Positions 33,787 to 44,066 are shown, counted from the first letter of the stretch. The stretch is DNA of 64,000 nt from an uncultured bacterium (GCA_905214195.1 CAJMLH010000003.1:11276-75275), one strand, 5' to 3'. Numbers and translations: made by a program. Notes: generated by a model from the sequence alone, not told the origin.

Positions 33787-34515
33787 ATGAAAACCATAAA
33801 AGATTGTATAGAAAACAATTCTTATCCGGGAAGAGGTATTCTTGTCGGCATGTCAGAAGCAGGCAAGGCAGTTGTCGGATATTTTATAAGCGGCAGAAGT
33901 GCCAACAGCAGAAACAGAGTCTTTGAAACTGATGAAAGAGGTGATGTTTTCACCAAGCCTTTTGACGAATCAAAAGTAGAAGATCCAAGTTTGATAATTT
34001 ACAGAGCAATTGCTCATATGAAAGATGCGCTTATAGTCACCAACGGTGATCAGACTGACACTGTGGCAGCCTTTATGGAAAGAGGAGACTCAGCTCGTGA
34101 TGGACTTATGACGAGGGAGTTTGAGCCCGATGCGCCTAATTATACACCAAGAATCAGTGCAGTTCTTGGATTTGTAAATTCCGGAGCCGAAAGAGAGGGT
34201 TTCGGATATGAGATGAGTATTCTTAAGAGCGCAGACAGTGAGGGCAGCGCATGTAACAGATTTTTCTTTGATTATACGGCACTTCCGGGAAAGGGACATC
34301 TGATACATACATATGAGGGTGACGGAAATCCTCTGCCTACTTTCTGCGGTGAACCAAGACAGCTGAAAATCAGGGATGATATTGATGAAATGACTGAGGA
34401 AATATGGAACAGTTTGGATGAGGACAACAGAATCTCACTTTATGTTGAATACATAGATCTTAAGACAATGAAATCAGAGACAAGACTGATAAATAAGAAC
34501 GAGAAGGTGAAGTAA
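33787..34515 (+). CDS. purO: IMP cyclohydrolase, PurO-like
   Basis: 242 residues with no resemblance to the MGS-like cyclohydrolase half of PurH. NNSYPGRGILVGMSEAGKAV, YFISGRSANSRNRVF and LIVTNGDQTDT match the PurO-type IMP cyclohydrolase first known from archaea, also found in clostridia. It catalyses the last step, FAICAR to IMP. It directly overlaps the AICAR transformylase gene by one base, so the two replace bifunctional PurH. Confidence 0.88.
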   Translation: MKTIKDCIENNSYPGRGILVGMSEAGKAVVGYFISGRSANSRNRVFETDERGDVFTKPFDESKVEDPSLIIYRAIAHMKDALIVTNGDQTDTVAAFMERGDSARDGLMTREFEPDAPNYTPRISAVLGFVNSGAEREGFGYEMSILKSADSEGSACNRFFFDYTALPGKGHLIHTYEGDGNPLPTFCGEPRQLKIRDDIDEMTEEIWNSLDEDNRISLYVEYIDLKTMKSETRLINKNEKVK

Positions 34516-35699
34516 TGAAAGATTATGAGTTGAAATACGGATGTAATCCCAATCAGAAGCCTGCCAAAATATACATGGAAAACGGATGCGAGCTTCCTAT
34601 AGAAATATTAAACGGCCGTCCCGGATACATAAATTTGCTTGACGCCATGAACAGCTGGCAGCTGGTAAAGGAAATAAAGGATGCCCTTGGAATGTGTGCC
34701 GCAACTTCCTTTAAGCATGTAAGTCCTACTTCTGCGGCTGTGGGAATTCCAATGACTGAAAAGCAGAAAAAAGCTTTTTTCGTAGATGATATAGAGGGAA
34801 TAGATGAATCTGCCATAGCTACTGCATATGCAAGGGCAAGGGGCACTGACAGAATGAGCTCTTTCGGAGATTGGATTGCTCTTTCCGATAAATGTGATGT
34901 TACATGTGCAAAACTTATCGGAAGGGAAGTTTCTGACGGAATAATTGCACCGGACTATGACGAAGAAGCCTTGGAAATACTTAAAGCCAAGAGGAAAGGT
35001 AATTATAATATAATTAAGATTGATGCCGGTTATGTTCCTGCAAATGCAGAGAAAAAGCAGGTGTTCGGAATTACTTTTGAACAGAAAAGAAATGATCTTA
35101 CAATCGATAAAAATCTTTTGACCGATATAGTTACGGAGAACAAAGAACTGCCCGAAGAAGCAAAGCGAGACCTTGTCATAGCGCTTATAACTCTTAAATA
35201 TACTCAGTCCAATTCTGTGTGCTATGCAGAAAACGGACAGACAATAGGAGTGGGAGCAGGGCAGCAGTCAAGAATCCACTGCACTCGCCTCGCAGGTGAA
35301 AAAGCAGATAAGTGGCATTTGCGCCAGCATGATAAGGTTTTGAACCTGCCGTTTAAGGACGAGATAAAAAGACCTGACAGAGACAATGCTATAGATGTTT
35401 ATTTGTCGGAGGATTTTGAAGATGTAATAGGCGATGGAAACTGGCAGCAGCTGTTTACAGAAAAACCGCAGGAATTTCCGAGAGCTGAGCAGAGAGAATA
35501 TCTTGCAGGACTTAAAGGCGTATGCCTTGGGTCTGATGCATTTTTCCCGTTCGGAGATAATATTGAAAGAGCTGCAAAGAGCGGAGTAAGCTATATAGCT
35601 CAGCCGGGTGGGTCTATCAGAGACGACAATGTCATAGAAACATGCAACAAGTACAATATGGTAATGGCTATGACAGGAATAAGATTGTTCCATCATTAG
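34515..35699 (+). CDS. AICAR formyltransferase (stand-alone PurH C-domain)
   Basis: 394 residues, corresponding to the transformylase half of PurH only: LKYGCNPNQKPAKIY at the N-terminus, AATSFKHVSPTSAAVG containing the catalytic Lys-His pair, and VGAGQQSRIHCTRLAG. The C-terminal SDAFFPFGDNIERAAKSGV block is complete. It lacks the N-terminal cyclohydrolase domain, which is supplied by the PurO-like gene immediately upstream. It converts AICAR to FAICAR with 10-formyl-THF. Confidence 0.93.
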   Translation: MKDYELKYGCNPNQKPAKIYMENGCELPIEILNGRPGYINLLDAMNSWQLVKEIKDALGMCAATSFKHVSPTSAAVGIPMTEKQKKAFFVDDIEGIDESAIATAYARARGTDRMSSFGDWIALSDKCDVTCAKLIGREVSDGIIAPDYDEEALEILKAKRKGNYNIIKIDAGYVPANAEKKQVFGITFEQKRNDLTIDKNLLTDIVTENKELPEEAKRDLVIALITLKYTQSNSVCYAENGQTIGVGAGQQSRIHCTRLAGEKADKWHLRQHDKVLNLPFKDEIKRPDRDNAIDVYLSEDFEDVIGDGNWQQLFTEKPQEFPRAEQREYLAGLKGVCLGSDAFFPFGDNIERAAKSGVSYIAQPGGSIRDDNVIETCNKYNMVMAMTGIRLFHH

Positions 35700-35786
35700 T
35701 AGATTATTGGTTTAATTTAGAAAAAGAGCAAAACAGCCAATACTGTGCCGGAATTCAAGGCCGGACGACCAACACAGGAGGTACTC

Positions 35787-37049
35787 ATGAAAGTAATGGT
35801 AGTAGGCGGCGGAGGAAGAGAACACGCCATCATTAAAAAATTAAAAGAAAGCAGCAAAGTGAATGAAATTTTCGCCTTGCCCGGCAACGGTGGTATAGCC
35901 GCCGATGCAACTTGTGTCAATATAGGAGCAAAGGATATTGAAGCAATAGCGGATTTTGCTGCTGCCAACGATATAGACTTTGCAGTGGTAGCTCCTGACG
36001 ATCCTCTGGTATTGGGAGCAGTAGACGCCCTTAATGCCAAGGGTATAAAGACCTTTGGTCCTGACAAGAAAGCAGCTGTAATAGAAGGAAGCAAAGCTTT
36101 CTCCAAGGACTTGATGAAGAAATATAACATCCCGACAGCGGCATATGAGACTTTCAGTGATATGAATGATGCTCTTGAATATGTAAAAACTTGTCCTATT
36201 CCTGTTGTAGTCAAGGCAGACGGATTGGCTTTGGGAAAAGGTGTTATCATTGCAGAAGTAAGAGAGCAGGCTGTGCAGGCAGTAAAGGATATTATGGGAG
36301 ATAAAGTTTTCGGTGACAGCGGAAACAAGGTGGTTATAGAAGAGTTTTTGACAGGTCCGGAGGTTTCGGTGCTTTCATTTACAGACGGAAAGACAATAAT
36401 CCCAATGGTTTCTTCCATGGACCATAAGAGAGCTTTAGACGGAGACAAAGGTTTAAATACAGGCGGCATGGGAACTGTAGCACCAAACCCGTATTATACT
36501 GATGATATTGCAAAAGAATGCATGGAAACTATATTTAAGCCTACAGTAGAAGCCATGAATGCAGAGGGAAGAAGCTTTTCAGGCTGCCTATACTTTGGAC
36601 TCATGTTGACTCCAAACGGTCCTAAAGTAATAGAATACAACTGCCGTTTCGGAGATCCTGAAACTCAAGTTGTGCTTCCGCTTCTTGAAAGCGACCTTAT
36701 GGATATAATGCTCAAAATTTATGATAAAGAACTTGATAAAGCCGAAGTAAAGTTTAAGGATGAATGTGCTGCATGTGTCGTAATGGCGTCGGACGGTTAT
36801 CCTAAAAAGTACGAAACCGGATTTGAAATAACAATGCCTGAGGATAAAAATATATATGTTGCAGGTGCAAAAATCCAAGACGGAAAGCTGATTACAGGAG
36901 GAGGCAGAGTTCTTGGAGTAACAGAAACAGCACCTACCCTTAAAGATGCAATAGGTAAAGCATATGAAACGGTGAAAAGCGTAAAATTTGAAAACGCTTA
37001 TTATAGAAAAGACATAGGACACAGAGCCTTGATGGCAGAAAGGAGCTAA
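35787..37049 (+). CDS. purD: Phosphoribosylamine-glycine ligase PurD
   Basis: 420 residues, ATP-grasp fold: MKVMVVGGGGREHAI at the start, VVKADGLALGKGVIIA (ATP lysine), GPEVSVLSFTDGKTI and VIEYNCRFGDPETQVVLP with the metal-binding Glu/Asn. I chose ATG 35787, seven bases after CAGGAGG, instead of a longer frame from 35745. It follows the AICAR transformylase after 87 bp and precedes purL by three bases. Confidence 0.95.
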   Translation: MKVMVVGGGGREHAIIKKLKESSKVNEIFALPGNGGIAADATCVNIGAKDIEAIADFAAANDIDFAVVAPDDPLVLGAVDALNAKGIKTFGPDKKAAVIEGSKAFSKDLMKKYNIPTAAYETFSDMNDALEYVKTCPIPVVVKADGLALGKGVIIAEVREQAVQAVKDIMGDKVFGDSGNKVVIEEFLTGPEVSVLSFTDGKTIIPMVSSMDHKRALDGDKGLNTGGMGTVAPNPYYTDDIAKECMETIFKPTVEAMNAEGRSFSGCLYFGLMLTPNGPKVIEYNCRFGDPETQVVLPLLESDLMDIMLKIYDKELDKAEVKFKDECAACVVMASDGYPKKYETGFEITMPEDKNIYVAGAKIQDGKLITGGGRVLGVTETAPTLKDAIGKAYETVKSVKFENAYYRKDIGHRALMAERS

Positions 37050-37052
37050 CTG

Positions 37053-40000
37053 ATGGTTTTTAGAATTTTTGTAGAGAAAAAACCGGGGCTGGCTAATGAG
37101 GCAGCAGCACTTAAAAATGATATAAACGAACTTTTGCAGATAAAGGCTGTAAAAGAAGTTAGAGTTTTTAACAGATATGATGTTGATAACATTAGCAAGG
37201 AACTTTTTGATTATTCTGTAAACACGGTATTTTCAGAACCTCAGCTTGATATTGTAACCACTGAGCTTCCAAAGGCAGATAGAATTTTCGCTGTTGAATA
37301 TCTGCCGGGGCAGTTCGACCAGAGAGCTTCTTCTGCTGCCGAATGTATACAGATAATATCAAAAGGAGAAAGACCTGCGGTAAGAACCGCAAAGGTCTAT
37401 GCTCTATACGGAGATATAAGCGAGGCTGATATTGAAGCTATAAAGAAATATGTAATCAACGCAGTCGAAGCAAGAGAATGCGATATGGAACTTCCTGAAA
37501 CACTGAAAGTTGAATATGAAATTCCGACATCAGTAGAAACAGTTGAAGGATTTCGCAAGCTAAGCGATGATGAACTTGCAGACTTTATAGCAGACAGAGG
37601 TTTGGCAATGGACCTTGCCGATATAAAAGTATGCCGCAAATATTTTGAAGAAGAAGACAGAGACCCGACTATCACTGAAATCAAGATGATAGATACTTAT
37701 TGGTCAGACCACTGCCGTCATACAACCTTTAATACTGTAATAGACAGCGTTAAATTTGAGGATAAAGAGATAGAAGCTGCATTTGACAGATATATGAAGC
37801 TGAGAGAGGACTTGGGCAGAACAAAGCCGGTCACTCTTATGGATATAGGAACTATAGCTGTAAAACATCTGAAAAAAGAGGGAAAACTCAACAAGCTTGA
37901 TGAATCCGAAGAGATAAATGCATGTACAGTTAAAATAAAAGTTGAAATAGACGGTAAAGATGAGGACTGGCTATTGTTATTTAAAAACGAGACCCATAAT
38001 CATCCTACCGAAATCGAACCTTTCGGTGGCGCTGCAACCTGCGTGGGCGGAGCTATAAGAGACCCGTTATCAGGCAGAAGCTATGTATATTCGGCGATGA
38101 GGGTGACAGGAGCAGCCGACCCGCTGAAACCTGTCTCTGAAACTATTCCGGGTAAGCTTCCTCAGAGAAAATTAGTTACAACAGCTGCCGCAGGATACAG
38201 TTCGTACGGAAACCAGATAGGTCTTGCGACAGGTCAGGTAGACGAAATATATCATCCCGGATATGTGGCAAAGAGAATGGAAATAGGGGCAGTAATAGCA
38301 GCAGCACCTGCTGAAAATGTCATAAGAGAAGTTCCGTCTCCCGGAGACAGGGTTATTCTTTTAGGTGGAAAGACAGGAAGAGATGGATGCGGAGGAGCAA
38401 CAGGCTCTTCAAAATCTCACGATGTATCATCCCTTGAAAGCTGCGGCGCAGAAGTACAGAAAGGAAATGCACCTGAGGAAAGAAAACTCCAGAGACTTTT
38501 CAGAAATCCTGAGGCCTCCAAACTTATCAAGAGATGTAACGATTTCGGAGCCGGAGGTGTTTCTGTTGCTATAGGTGAATTGGCTGACGGACTTTCTATT
38601 GACTTAAATAAAGTGCCGAAGAAATATGAGGGACTTGACGGTACAGAACTTGCCATCAGTGAATCTCAGGAAAGAATGGCAGTAGTTGTAGCCGAAAAAG
38701 ATGTAGATAAGTTCTGCAACCTTGCACGCAATGAAAACCTTGAAGCTACAGTAGTAGCATGTGTAACTTCTGAACCTCGCCTTTCGATGCAGTGGAACGG
38801 AAAAAATATAGTTAACATTTCAAGAAAATTTCTTGATTCCAACGGAGCCGAGAAGCATACATGTGTTGTAACTTCAAGGCCTGAGGAATACGAAAAGAAA
38901 GTAACCGGCACTTTTGCCGAAAACTATAAGAGCATGGCAGGAGACCTTAATATATGTTCCAAGAGAGGTCTTTCGGAAAGGTTTGACTCAACTATAGGCG
39001 CAGGTACAGTGCTCATGCCTTTCGGTGGCAAATATCAGAGAACTCCTATACAAGCTATGGTAAACAAGGTTTCCGTAGAGAAAAAAGATACTAATACATG
39101 TAGCTTGATGGCATGGGGATACAATCCGTTTATAACTGAGAAAAGCCCTTATCACGGAGCGTATCTTGCAGTTGTGGAATCTGTGTCAAAGCTTATTGCA
39201 GAGGGAGCTTCTTTTGAGGATGTGTATCTGTCATTCCAGGAATATTTTGAAAAACTCGGACATGACCCTGAAAAATGGGGACAGCCTTTCGCAGCACTTC
39301 TGGGAGCTTTCGATGCACAGATGGCTCTTGAAGTGGGCTCAATAGGCGGAAAAGATTCGATGAGCGGAACATTTGAGGACATACATGTGCCTCCTACATT
39401 GGTATCTTTTGCAGTTACTACAGACACCACTGATAATATTCTTTCTCCTGAATTTAAAAAGGCAGGAAACAATGTATACCTTATGAAGCCTGAGTGCGGA
39501 GACAACGGACTGCCTCTTGGCGGTTCTCTCAAAGAACTTTACGGTAAGGTTACGAAGCTGATGCGTGAGGGCAAGATAAAAGCTTGCTATACTCCGGGAA
39601 TGGGCGGTATTGCCGAGGCAATACTCAAGATGACCATGGGAAATAATATAGGCTTTGAGTATAATAAAGACATTTCTGTGGAAGATATGTTTAAATACAA
39701 TTATGGTGCTTTCGTAGCCGAAGTCGAAGGTGAGGCTGACGGAATACTTATAGGCCGTACAACAGATGACGACTCCATAGCTTATGGAAACGACAGACTG
39801 AGCTTTGCTGAACTTTTCGGAATTTATGAAGATAAGCTTGAAAGTGTATATCCTTGCAATATAAAGACTGACGAGGAAGCGCCGGCTAACATTTCCTTTG
39901 TCGCAGATAAGAAATTTTCGGCAGCTGTTAAGGTTGCAAAGCCAAAGGCACTTATTCCTGTATTCCCGGGTACAAACTGTGAATACGATACTGCCAAGGC

Positions 40001-40736
40001 TTTTGACAAGGCAGGAGCAGACCCTGAAATATTTGTTATAAACAATCTGACATCATCAGATGTAGCACACTCTGTAGAGACATTTGCATCAAAAGTGCGT
40101 CAAAGCCAGATGATATTTATTCCGGGAGGATTCTCCGGCGGAGATGAACCTGACGGATCAGGTAAGTTTATAACAGCCTTTTTCAGAAATCAGGAAATAA
40201 AAGAAGCAGTTACTGAGCTGCTTGAGGAAAGAGACGGTTTGATGGCAGGAATATGTAACGGTTTCCAGGCACTTATCAAACTTGGTCTTGTTCCTTTCGG
40301 AAAGATAATGGATACAGATGAGACATTCCCTACTCTTACTTATAACAAGATTGGCCGTCACCAGTCAAAGTTAGTACAGATAAGAATAGCATCCAACAAC
40401 TCTCCATGGCTGGCAGCTACAGAAGTAGGCGATATTTATACAGTCCCTATTTCTCATGGAGAAGGAAGATTCATGGCTTCACCTGAACTTCTAAAGCAGA
40501 TGGCTTCCGACGGACGCATCATAACTCAGTATGTTGATATGAGTGGCAACGCTGCTTCGGATATACAATTCAATCCTAACGGTTCAGATTGGGCGGTTGA
40601 AGGTATCGTTTCTCCTGACGGAAGAGTTCTGGGAAAGATGGGACACTCAGAAAGAATCGGAAACGGACTGTATAAGAATGTTCCGGGTCGTTTTGACATG
40701 AAAATGTTTGAATCAGCGGTAAAATACTTCAAATAG
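37053..40736 (+). CDS. purL: FGAM synthase PurL, single-chain (PurLQ fusion)
   Basis: 1227 residues holding both the synthetase and the glutaminase. The synthetase part has DTYWSDHCRHTTFNT and LLFKNETHNHPTEIEPFGGA; the class I glutaminase domain from about residue 970 has IPVFPGTNCEYDTAKAF, the nucleophile in MAGICNGFQALIKLG and the His-Glu in ISHGEGRF. Many Firmicutes split this into purL, purQ and purS, while one-chain forms are typical of clostridia and Proteobacteria. It ends the purine operon; a fresh promoter follows. Confidence 0.96.
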   Translation: MVFRIFVEKKPGLANEAAALKNDINELLQIKAVKEVRVFNRYDVDNISKELFDYSVNTVFSEPQLDIVTTELPKADRIFAVEYLPGQFDQRASSAAECIQIISKGERPAVRTAKVYALYGDISEADIEAIKKYVINAVEARECDMELPETLKVEYEIPTSVETVEGFRKLSDDELADFIADRGLAMDLADIKVCRKYFEEEDRDPTITEIKMIDTYWSDHCRHTTFNTVIDSVKFEDKEIEAAFDRYMKLREDLGRTKPVTLMDIGTIAVKHLKKEGKLNKLDESEEINACTVKIKVEIDGKDEDWLLLFKNETHNHPTEIEPFGGAATCVGGAIRDPLSGRSYVYSAMRVTGAADPLKPVSETIPGKLPQRKLVTTAAAGYSSYGNQIGLATGQVDEIYHPGYVAKRMEIGAVIAAAPAENVIREVPSPGDRVILLGGKTGRDGCGGATGSSKSHDVSSLESCGAEVQKGNAPEERKLQRLFRNPEASKLIKRCNDFGAGGVSVAIGELADGLSIDLNKVPKKYEGLDGTELAISESQERMAVVVAEKDVDKFCNLARNENLEATVVACVTSEPRLSMQWNGKNIVNISRKFLDSNGAEKHTCVVTSRPEEYEKKVTGTFAENYKSMAGDLNICSKRGLSERFDSTIGAGTVLMPFGGKYQRTPIQAMVNKVSVEKKDTNTCSLMAWGYNPFITEKSPYHGAYLAVVESVSKLIAEGASFEDVYLSFQEYFEKLGHDPEKWGQPFAALLGAFDAQMALEVGSIGGKDSMSGTFEDIHVPPTLVSFAVTTDTTDNILSPEFKKAGNNVYLMKPECGDNGLPLGGSLKELYGKVTKLMREGKIKACYTPGMGGIAEAILKMTMGNNIGFEYNKDISVEDMFKYNYGAFVAEVEGEADGILIGRTTDDDSIAYGNDRLSFAELFGIYEDKLESVYPCNIKTDEEAPANISFVADKKFSAAVKVAKPKALIPVFPGTNCEYDTAKAFDKAGADPEIFVINNLTSSDVAHSVETFASKVRQSQMIFIPGGFSGGDEPDGSGKFITAFFRNQEIKEAVTELLEERDGLMAGICNGFQALIKLGLVPFGKIMDTDETFPTLTYNKIGRHQSKLVQIRIASNNSPWLAATEVGDIYTVPISHGEGRFMASPELLKQMASDGRIITQYVDMSGNAASDIQFNPNGSDWAVEGIVSPDGRVLGKMGHSERIGNGLYKNVPGRFDMKMFESAVKYFK

Positions 40737-40738
40737 CC

Positions 40739-40767
40739 TTGACAGATATTTTTGTGGGGATTATAAT
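40739..40767 (+). promoter_or_regulatory. Consensus sigma-A promoter
   Basis: TTGACA (40739-40744), 17-bp spacer, TATAAT (40762-40767), beginning within the last bases of purL. It gives the F420-ligase homologue its own perfect promoter. Confidence 0.85.
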
Positions 40768-40825
40768 AAAGAGTATTTTTTGAAATCGCATAAAAATGAT
40801 TTTATCATAAGGGAGATGATTATAA

Positions 40826-42016
40826 ATGGAAAGAAGAATCGGCACTATATCAAGGGGTCTGAGAGCTCCTATCATCAAAGAAGGAGATGACCTTAAGACT
40901 ATAGTCGTGGACACTCTGATGGGATGCATTGATAATGGAGACTTTGAAATCGGCAACAAGGATGTGCTTGCTGTTACAGAGTCCATTCTGGCTCGCTCTC
41001 AGGCTAATTATGCTACTACAGACCAACTCGCCAAAGATGTCAGAAACAAGCTTGGCGGAGAAACTGTAGGCGTTGTGTTCCCTATATTAAGCAGAAACAG
41101 ATTTGCAATCTGCCTCAGAGGTATTGCTAAGGGCGCCAAAAAAGTAGTATTGATGCTCAGCTATCCGAGCGATGAGGTGGGAAATCATCTCCTTGAACTC
41201 GACCTGCTTGATGAAAAAGGCATTGACCCTTATAGGGATGTGCTGACTCAGGAAGAGTTTGAAAATATTTTCGGCAAATCTCACCACACTTTTACTGATA
41301 TAGATTATGTAAACTACTATAAGGATATAATCAAAGAAGAAGGTGCAGAGGCTGAGATAATATTTGCCAACAATCCTCGCAGTATAGTCGATTATGCAGA
41401 GAATGTAATATGTGCCGACATTCATACTCGTGCTCGCACAAAGAGACTGATAAAGAATGCAGGGGCAAAGACTGTACTTGGCATGGATGAACTGCTTAAC
41501 GAGTCGGTAGACGGATCCGGATATAATCCTGAATATGGAATTTTAGGCTCAAACAAGGCAACAGAGGACAGCATAAAACTGTTCCCTGTAAATTGCCGGG
41601 AATTTGTAAATTCTGTTCAGGAAGAAATAAGAAACAGAACAGGAAAAACTGTGGAAGTTATGGTTTACGGAGACGGAGCTTTCAAAGACCCTGTAGGAAA
41701 GATATGGGAACTGGCAGATCCTGTTGTTTCACCGGGATTCACTTCCGGCCTTGTGGGACAGCCAAATGAAGTTAAGCTAAAATACCTTGCCGACAACGAT
41801 TTTGCAGACCTCAGAGGTGAAGAACTCAAGTCGGCGATACAGGCTGCCATAAAAGAAAAGGAAGCCAACCTTGTAGGCAAGATGGTTACAGAGGGTACTA
41901 CTCCAAGAAGACTTACGGATTTGCTGGGTTCATTATGTGACCTGACTTCCGGTTCGGGAGATAAGGGAACACCTTTTATCTATATTCAGGGTTACTTTGA
42001 CAATTATACAGATTAA
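40826..42016 (+). CDS. Coenzyme F420-0:L-glutamate ligase (CofE) family protein
   Basis: 396 residues. The N-terminal block includes DVLAVTESILARSQANYA and, later, FRIAICLRGIAKGAK-like and AENVICADIHTRART segments of the CofE fold, and the C-terminal part has GDGAFKDPVGKIWELADPVV. CofE adds gamma-linked glutamates to F420, but no other F420 genes are seen and most clostridia lack this cofactor. These homologues may act on another acid, such as a folate- or peptidoglycan-related substrate; that is speculation. It is longer than archaeal CofE (about 250 residues). It is a monocistronic unit with its own promoter and terminator. Confidence 0.8.
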   Translation: MERRIGTISRGLRAPIIKEGDDLKTIVVDTLMGCIDNGDFEIGNKDVLAVTESILARSQANYATTDQLAKDVRNKLGGETVGVVFPILSRNRFAICLRGIAKGAKKVVLMLSYPSDEVGNHLLELDLLDEKGIDPYRDVLTQEEFENIFGKSHHTFTDIDYVNYYKDIIKEEGAEAEIIFANNPRSIVDYAENVICADIHTRARTKRLIKNAGAKTVLGMDELLNESVDGSGYNPEYGILGSNKATEDSIKLFPVNCREFVNSVQEEIRNRTGKTVEVMVYGDGAFKDPVGKIWELADPVVSPGFTSGLVGQPNEVKLKYLADNDFADLRGEELKSAIQAAIKEKEANLVGKMVTEGTTPRRLTDLLGSLCDLTSGSGDKGTPFIYIQGYFDNYTD

Positions 42017-42021
42017 AACCG

Positions 42022-42056
42022 CAGCGGAGCCGTCTTGTAAACGGCCCCGCTTTTTT
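42022..42056 (+). terminator. Terminator after the CofE-like gene
   Basis: AGCGGAGCCGT / ACGGCCCCGCT followed by TTTTTT; strong GC-rich stem. Confidence 0.9.
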
Positions 42057-42081
42057 GTAACAATTTTGTGAGAGGTGGAAC

Positions 42082-42591
42082 ATGGGAAAAATATTGTTAT
42101 ATAGAGGAGACATTACAACTCTTGAATGTGATGCCATAGTAAATGCGGCAAACCATTCTCTGCTTGGCGGAGGAGGTGTAGACGGAGCTATACACAAAGC
42201 GGCAGGTCCAAAGCTTCTCGAAGAATGTAGGTCTCTCGGAGGCTGTAATACGGGAGAAGCAAAGATAACAAAGGGATATAACCTAAAAGCAAAATATGTT
42301 ATTCATACAGTCGGCCCCATATATAGCGGCAAACCTGATGACAAGACTGATTTGGCAAACTGCTATATAAATTCTCTTAATACAGCAAGGGAAAAAGATG
42401 TTCACAGTATAGCTTTTCCTGCCATTTCAACAGGAGTATACGGTTATCCGCCTGAAGAGGCGGCTCATATATCCATGGAAGCTATTAAAAAATGGATGAA
42501 TGAGAACGAAGATTATTATATTCAGATAATATTGGTAAGTTTTAATGAAATCACCTATAATTTGTATCAAAATTGTCTTGATTTGCGTTAA
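42082..42591 (+). CDS. Macrodomain protein (ADP-ribose binding/hydrolase)
   Basis: 169 residues forming a single macrodomain: [20 protein letters not shown], the [14 protein letters not shown] phosphate loop, [13 protein letters not shown] and [15 protein letters not shown]. These match the YmdB/MacroD group that removes mono-ADP-ribose or hydrolyses O-acetyl-ADP-ribose. The nearby genes do not include an ADP-ribosyltransferase or sirtuin, so it is probably a general housekeeping enzyme. The ribosome site is GAGAGGTGG. Confidence 0.93.
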   Translation: MGKILLYRGDITTLECDAIVNAANHSLLGGGGVDGAIHKAAGPKLLEECRSLGGCNTGEAKITKGYNLKAKYVIHTVGPIYSGKPDDKTDLANCYINSLNTAREKDVHSIAFPAISTGVYGYPPEEAAHISMEAIKKWMNENEDYYIQIILVSFNEITYNLYQNCLDLR

Positions 42592-42614
42592 GATTATGCT
42601 ATAATATTCATGTT

Positions 42615-42647
42615 AAACATCCGAGGGGAGACCTTCGGGTGTTTTTG
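42615..42647 (+). terminator. Terminator before the MATE gene
   Basis: AACATCCGA / TTCGGGTGTT with a GGGGAGACC loop followed by TTTTG. Confidence 0.75.
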
Positions 42648-42677
42648 TTGGATATATAAAAAAAACAGGAGGTATAG

Positions 42678-44066
42678 ATGAAAGACGAGAAAGAACAGTC
42701 AGTCGAATTGAAGAAGAAACATGAAATAGATATGTGTAACGGGCCGGTACTTAAAAAGCTGCTTTTGTTTGCATTCCCTTTGATTTGTTCGGGAGTTTTG
42801 CAGTTGCTTTTTAATGCGGCAGATATAATAGTTGTAGGTCGCTTTGCAGGTGATAACTCTCTTGCCGCTGTAGGCTCCACATCATCATTGGTATTGCTTT
42901 TGTCTAATCTGTTTATAGGATTGTCCATAGGAGGCAATGTTCTTACGGCAAGATATTTCGGTGCAAAAAAAGAAGCCCAGCTGAGCGATACAGTACATAC
43001 CTCAGTGGCTCTAAGCATAGTCAGCGGAGTTATTCTTGCAATTATAGGAATAATCTTTGCAAAGCCCATTCTTCATTTGATGGAGGCGCCTGACAGCGTT
43101 TTGGGACTGTCTGCAATTTATCTGAGAATATATTTTATCGGAATGCCTGCCATGATGATATATAATTTCGGAAGTGCAATCTTAAGAGCCAAAGGCGATA
43201 CTCGCCGGCCTCTTAAATTTCTTGTAATATCAGGAATATTAAATGTATGCCTCAACCTGTTTTTCGTAATAGTTCTAAGGATGGATGTTGCAGGCGTAGC
43301 TTCGGCAACAGCTTTGTCACAGTGCTTGTCGGCAGTACTTGTTATAAGATGTCTTTGTAAAGAAAGCAATGGAATGAAGCTTACATTAAAAAGACTTAAG
43401 CTTCATAAAGAAATCCTTATAAATATAATAAAAATCGGACTTCCTGCCGGTTTTCAAGGAGTTCTGTTTTCATTGTCCAATGTAATAATACAATCTTCTA
43501 TAAACACCTTCGGCGATGTTACAATGGCAGGAAGCGCAGCTGCTGCAAATATAGAGGGGTTTGTGTACTTTGCAATGAACGCATTTTATCAGGCGGCAAT
43601 ATCCTTTACAAGTCAGAATATCGGTGCAGGTAAGTATGAGCGTATAAAGCCGATAATGGTAAAGTCGGTAATGTGTGTTACCATAACAGGACTGATTCTG
43701 GGTAATCTGGCATTTTTGTTTGGACACCAGCTTCTGGGGATATACTCTTCCAGCGATATGGTAATCGAAGAGGGGATAAAACGACTTGCAGTAATAAGCA
43801 CCACTTATGCATTGTGCGGTATAATGGATACTCTTGTGGGAGTTTTAAGAGGTCTTGGATATTCTATAGCTCCGATGATAGTTTCTTTGATTGGTGTATG
43901 TGCCATGAGAATCGTATGGATACTTACTGTTTTTCAAGTTCCCAAACTTCACACCGTTACGACTGTTTATATTTCCTATCCTGTTACATGGATAATAACA
44001 GGTATGGTGCTTTTCTTGTGTTATCTGTACATAATGAAAAATAAAATAAATAAAGAAGATATTTAG
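42678..44066 (+). CDS. MATE family efflux transporter
   Basis: 462 residues, 12 membrane helices in two repeats of six. The N-terminal half has LFNAADIIVVGRFAGDNSLAAVG, a canonical MATE helix 1-2 segment, and the repeat appears as FYQAAISFTSQNIGAGKYER. It exports cationic drugs or metabolites in exchange for Na+ or H+. The substrate is unknown, and no regulator is adjacent. The ATG is preceded by AGGAGGTATAG. Confidence 0.93.
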   Translation: MKDEKEQSVELKKKHEIDMCNGPVLKKLLLFAFPLICSGVLQLLFNAADIIVVGRFAGDNSLAAVGSTSSLVLLLSNLFIGLSIGGNVLTARYFGAKKEAQLSDTVHTSVALSIVSGVILAIIGIIFAKPILHLMEAPDSVLGLSAIYLRIYFIGMPAMMIYNFGSAILRAKGDTRRPLKFLVISGILNVCLNLFFVIVLRMDVAGVASATALSQCLSAVLVIRCLCKESNGMKLTLKRLKLHKEILINIIKIGLPAGFQGVLFSLSNVIIQSSINTFGDVTMAGSAAAANIEGFVYFAMNAFYQAAISFTSQNIGAGKYERIKPIMVKSVMCVTITGLILGNLAFLFGHQLLGIYSSSDMVIEEGIKRLAVISTTYALCGIMDTLVGVLRGLGYSIAPMIVSLIGVCAMRIVWILTVFQVPKLHTVTTVYISYPVTWIITGMVLFLCYLYIMKNKINKEDI

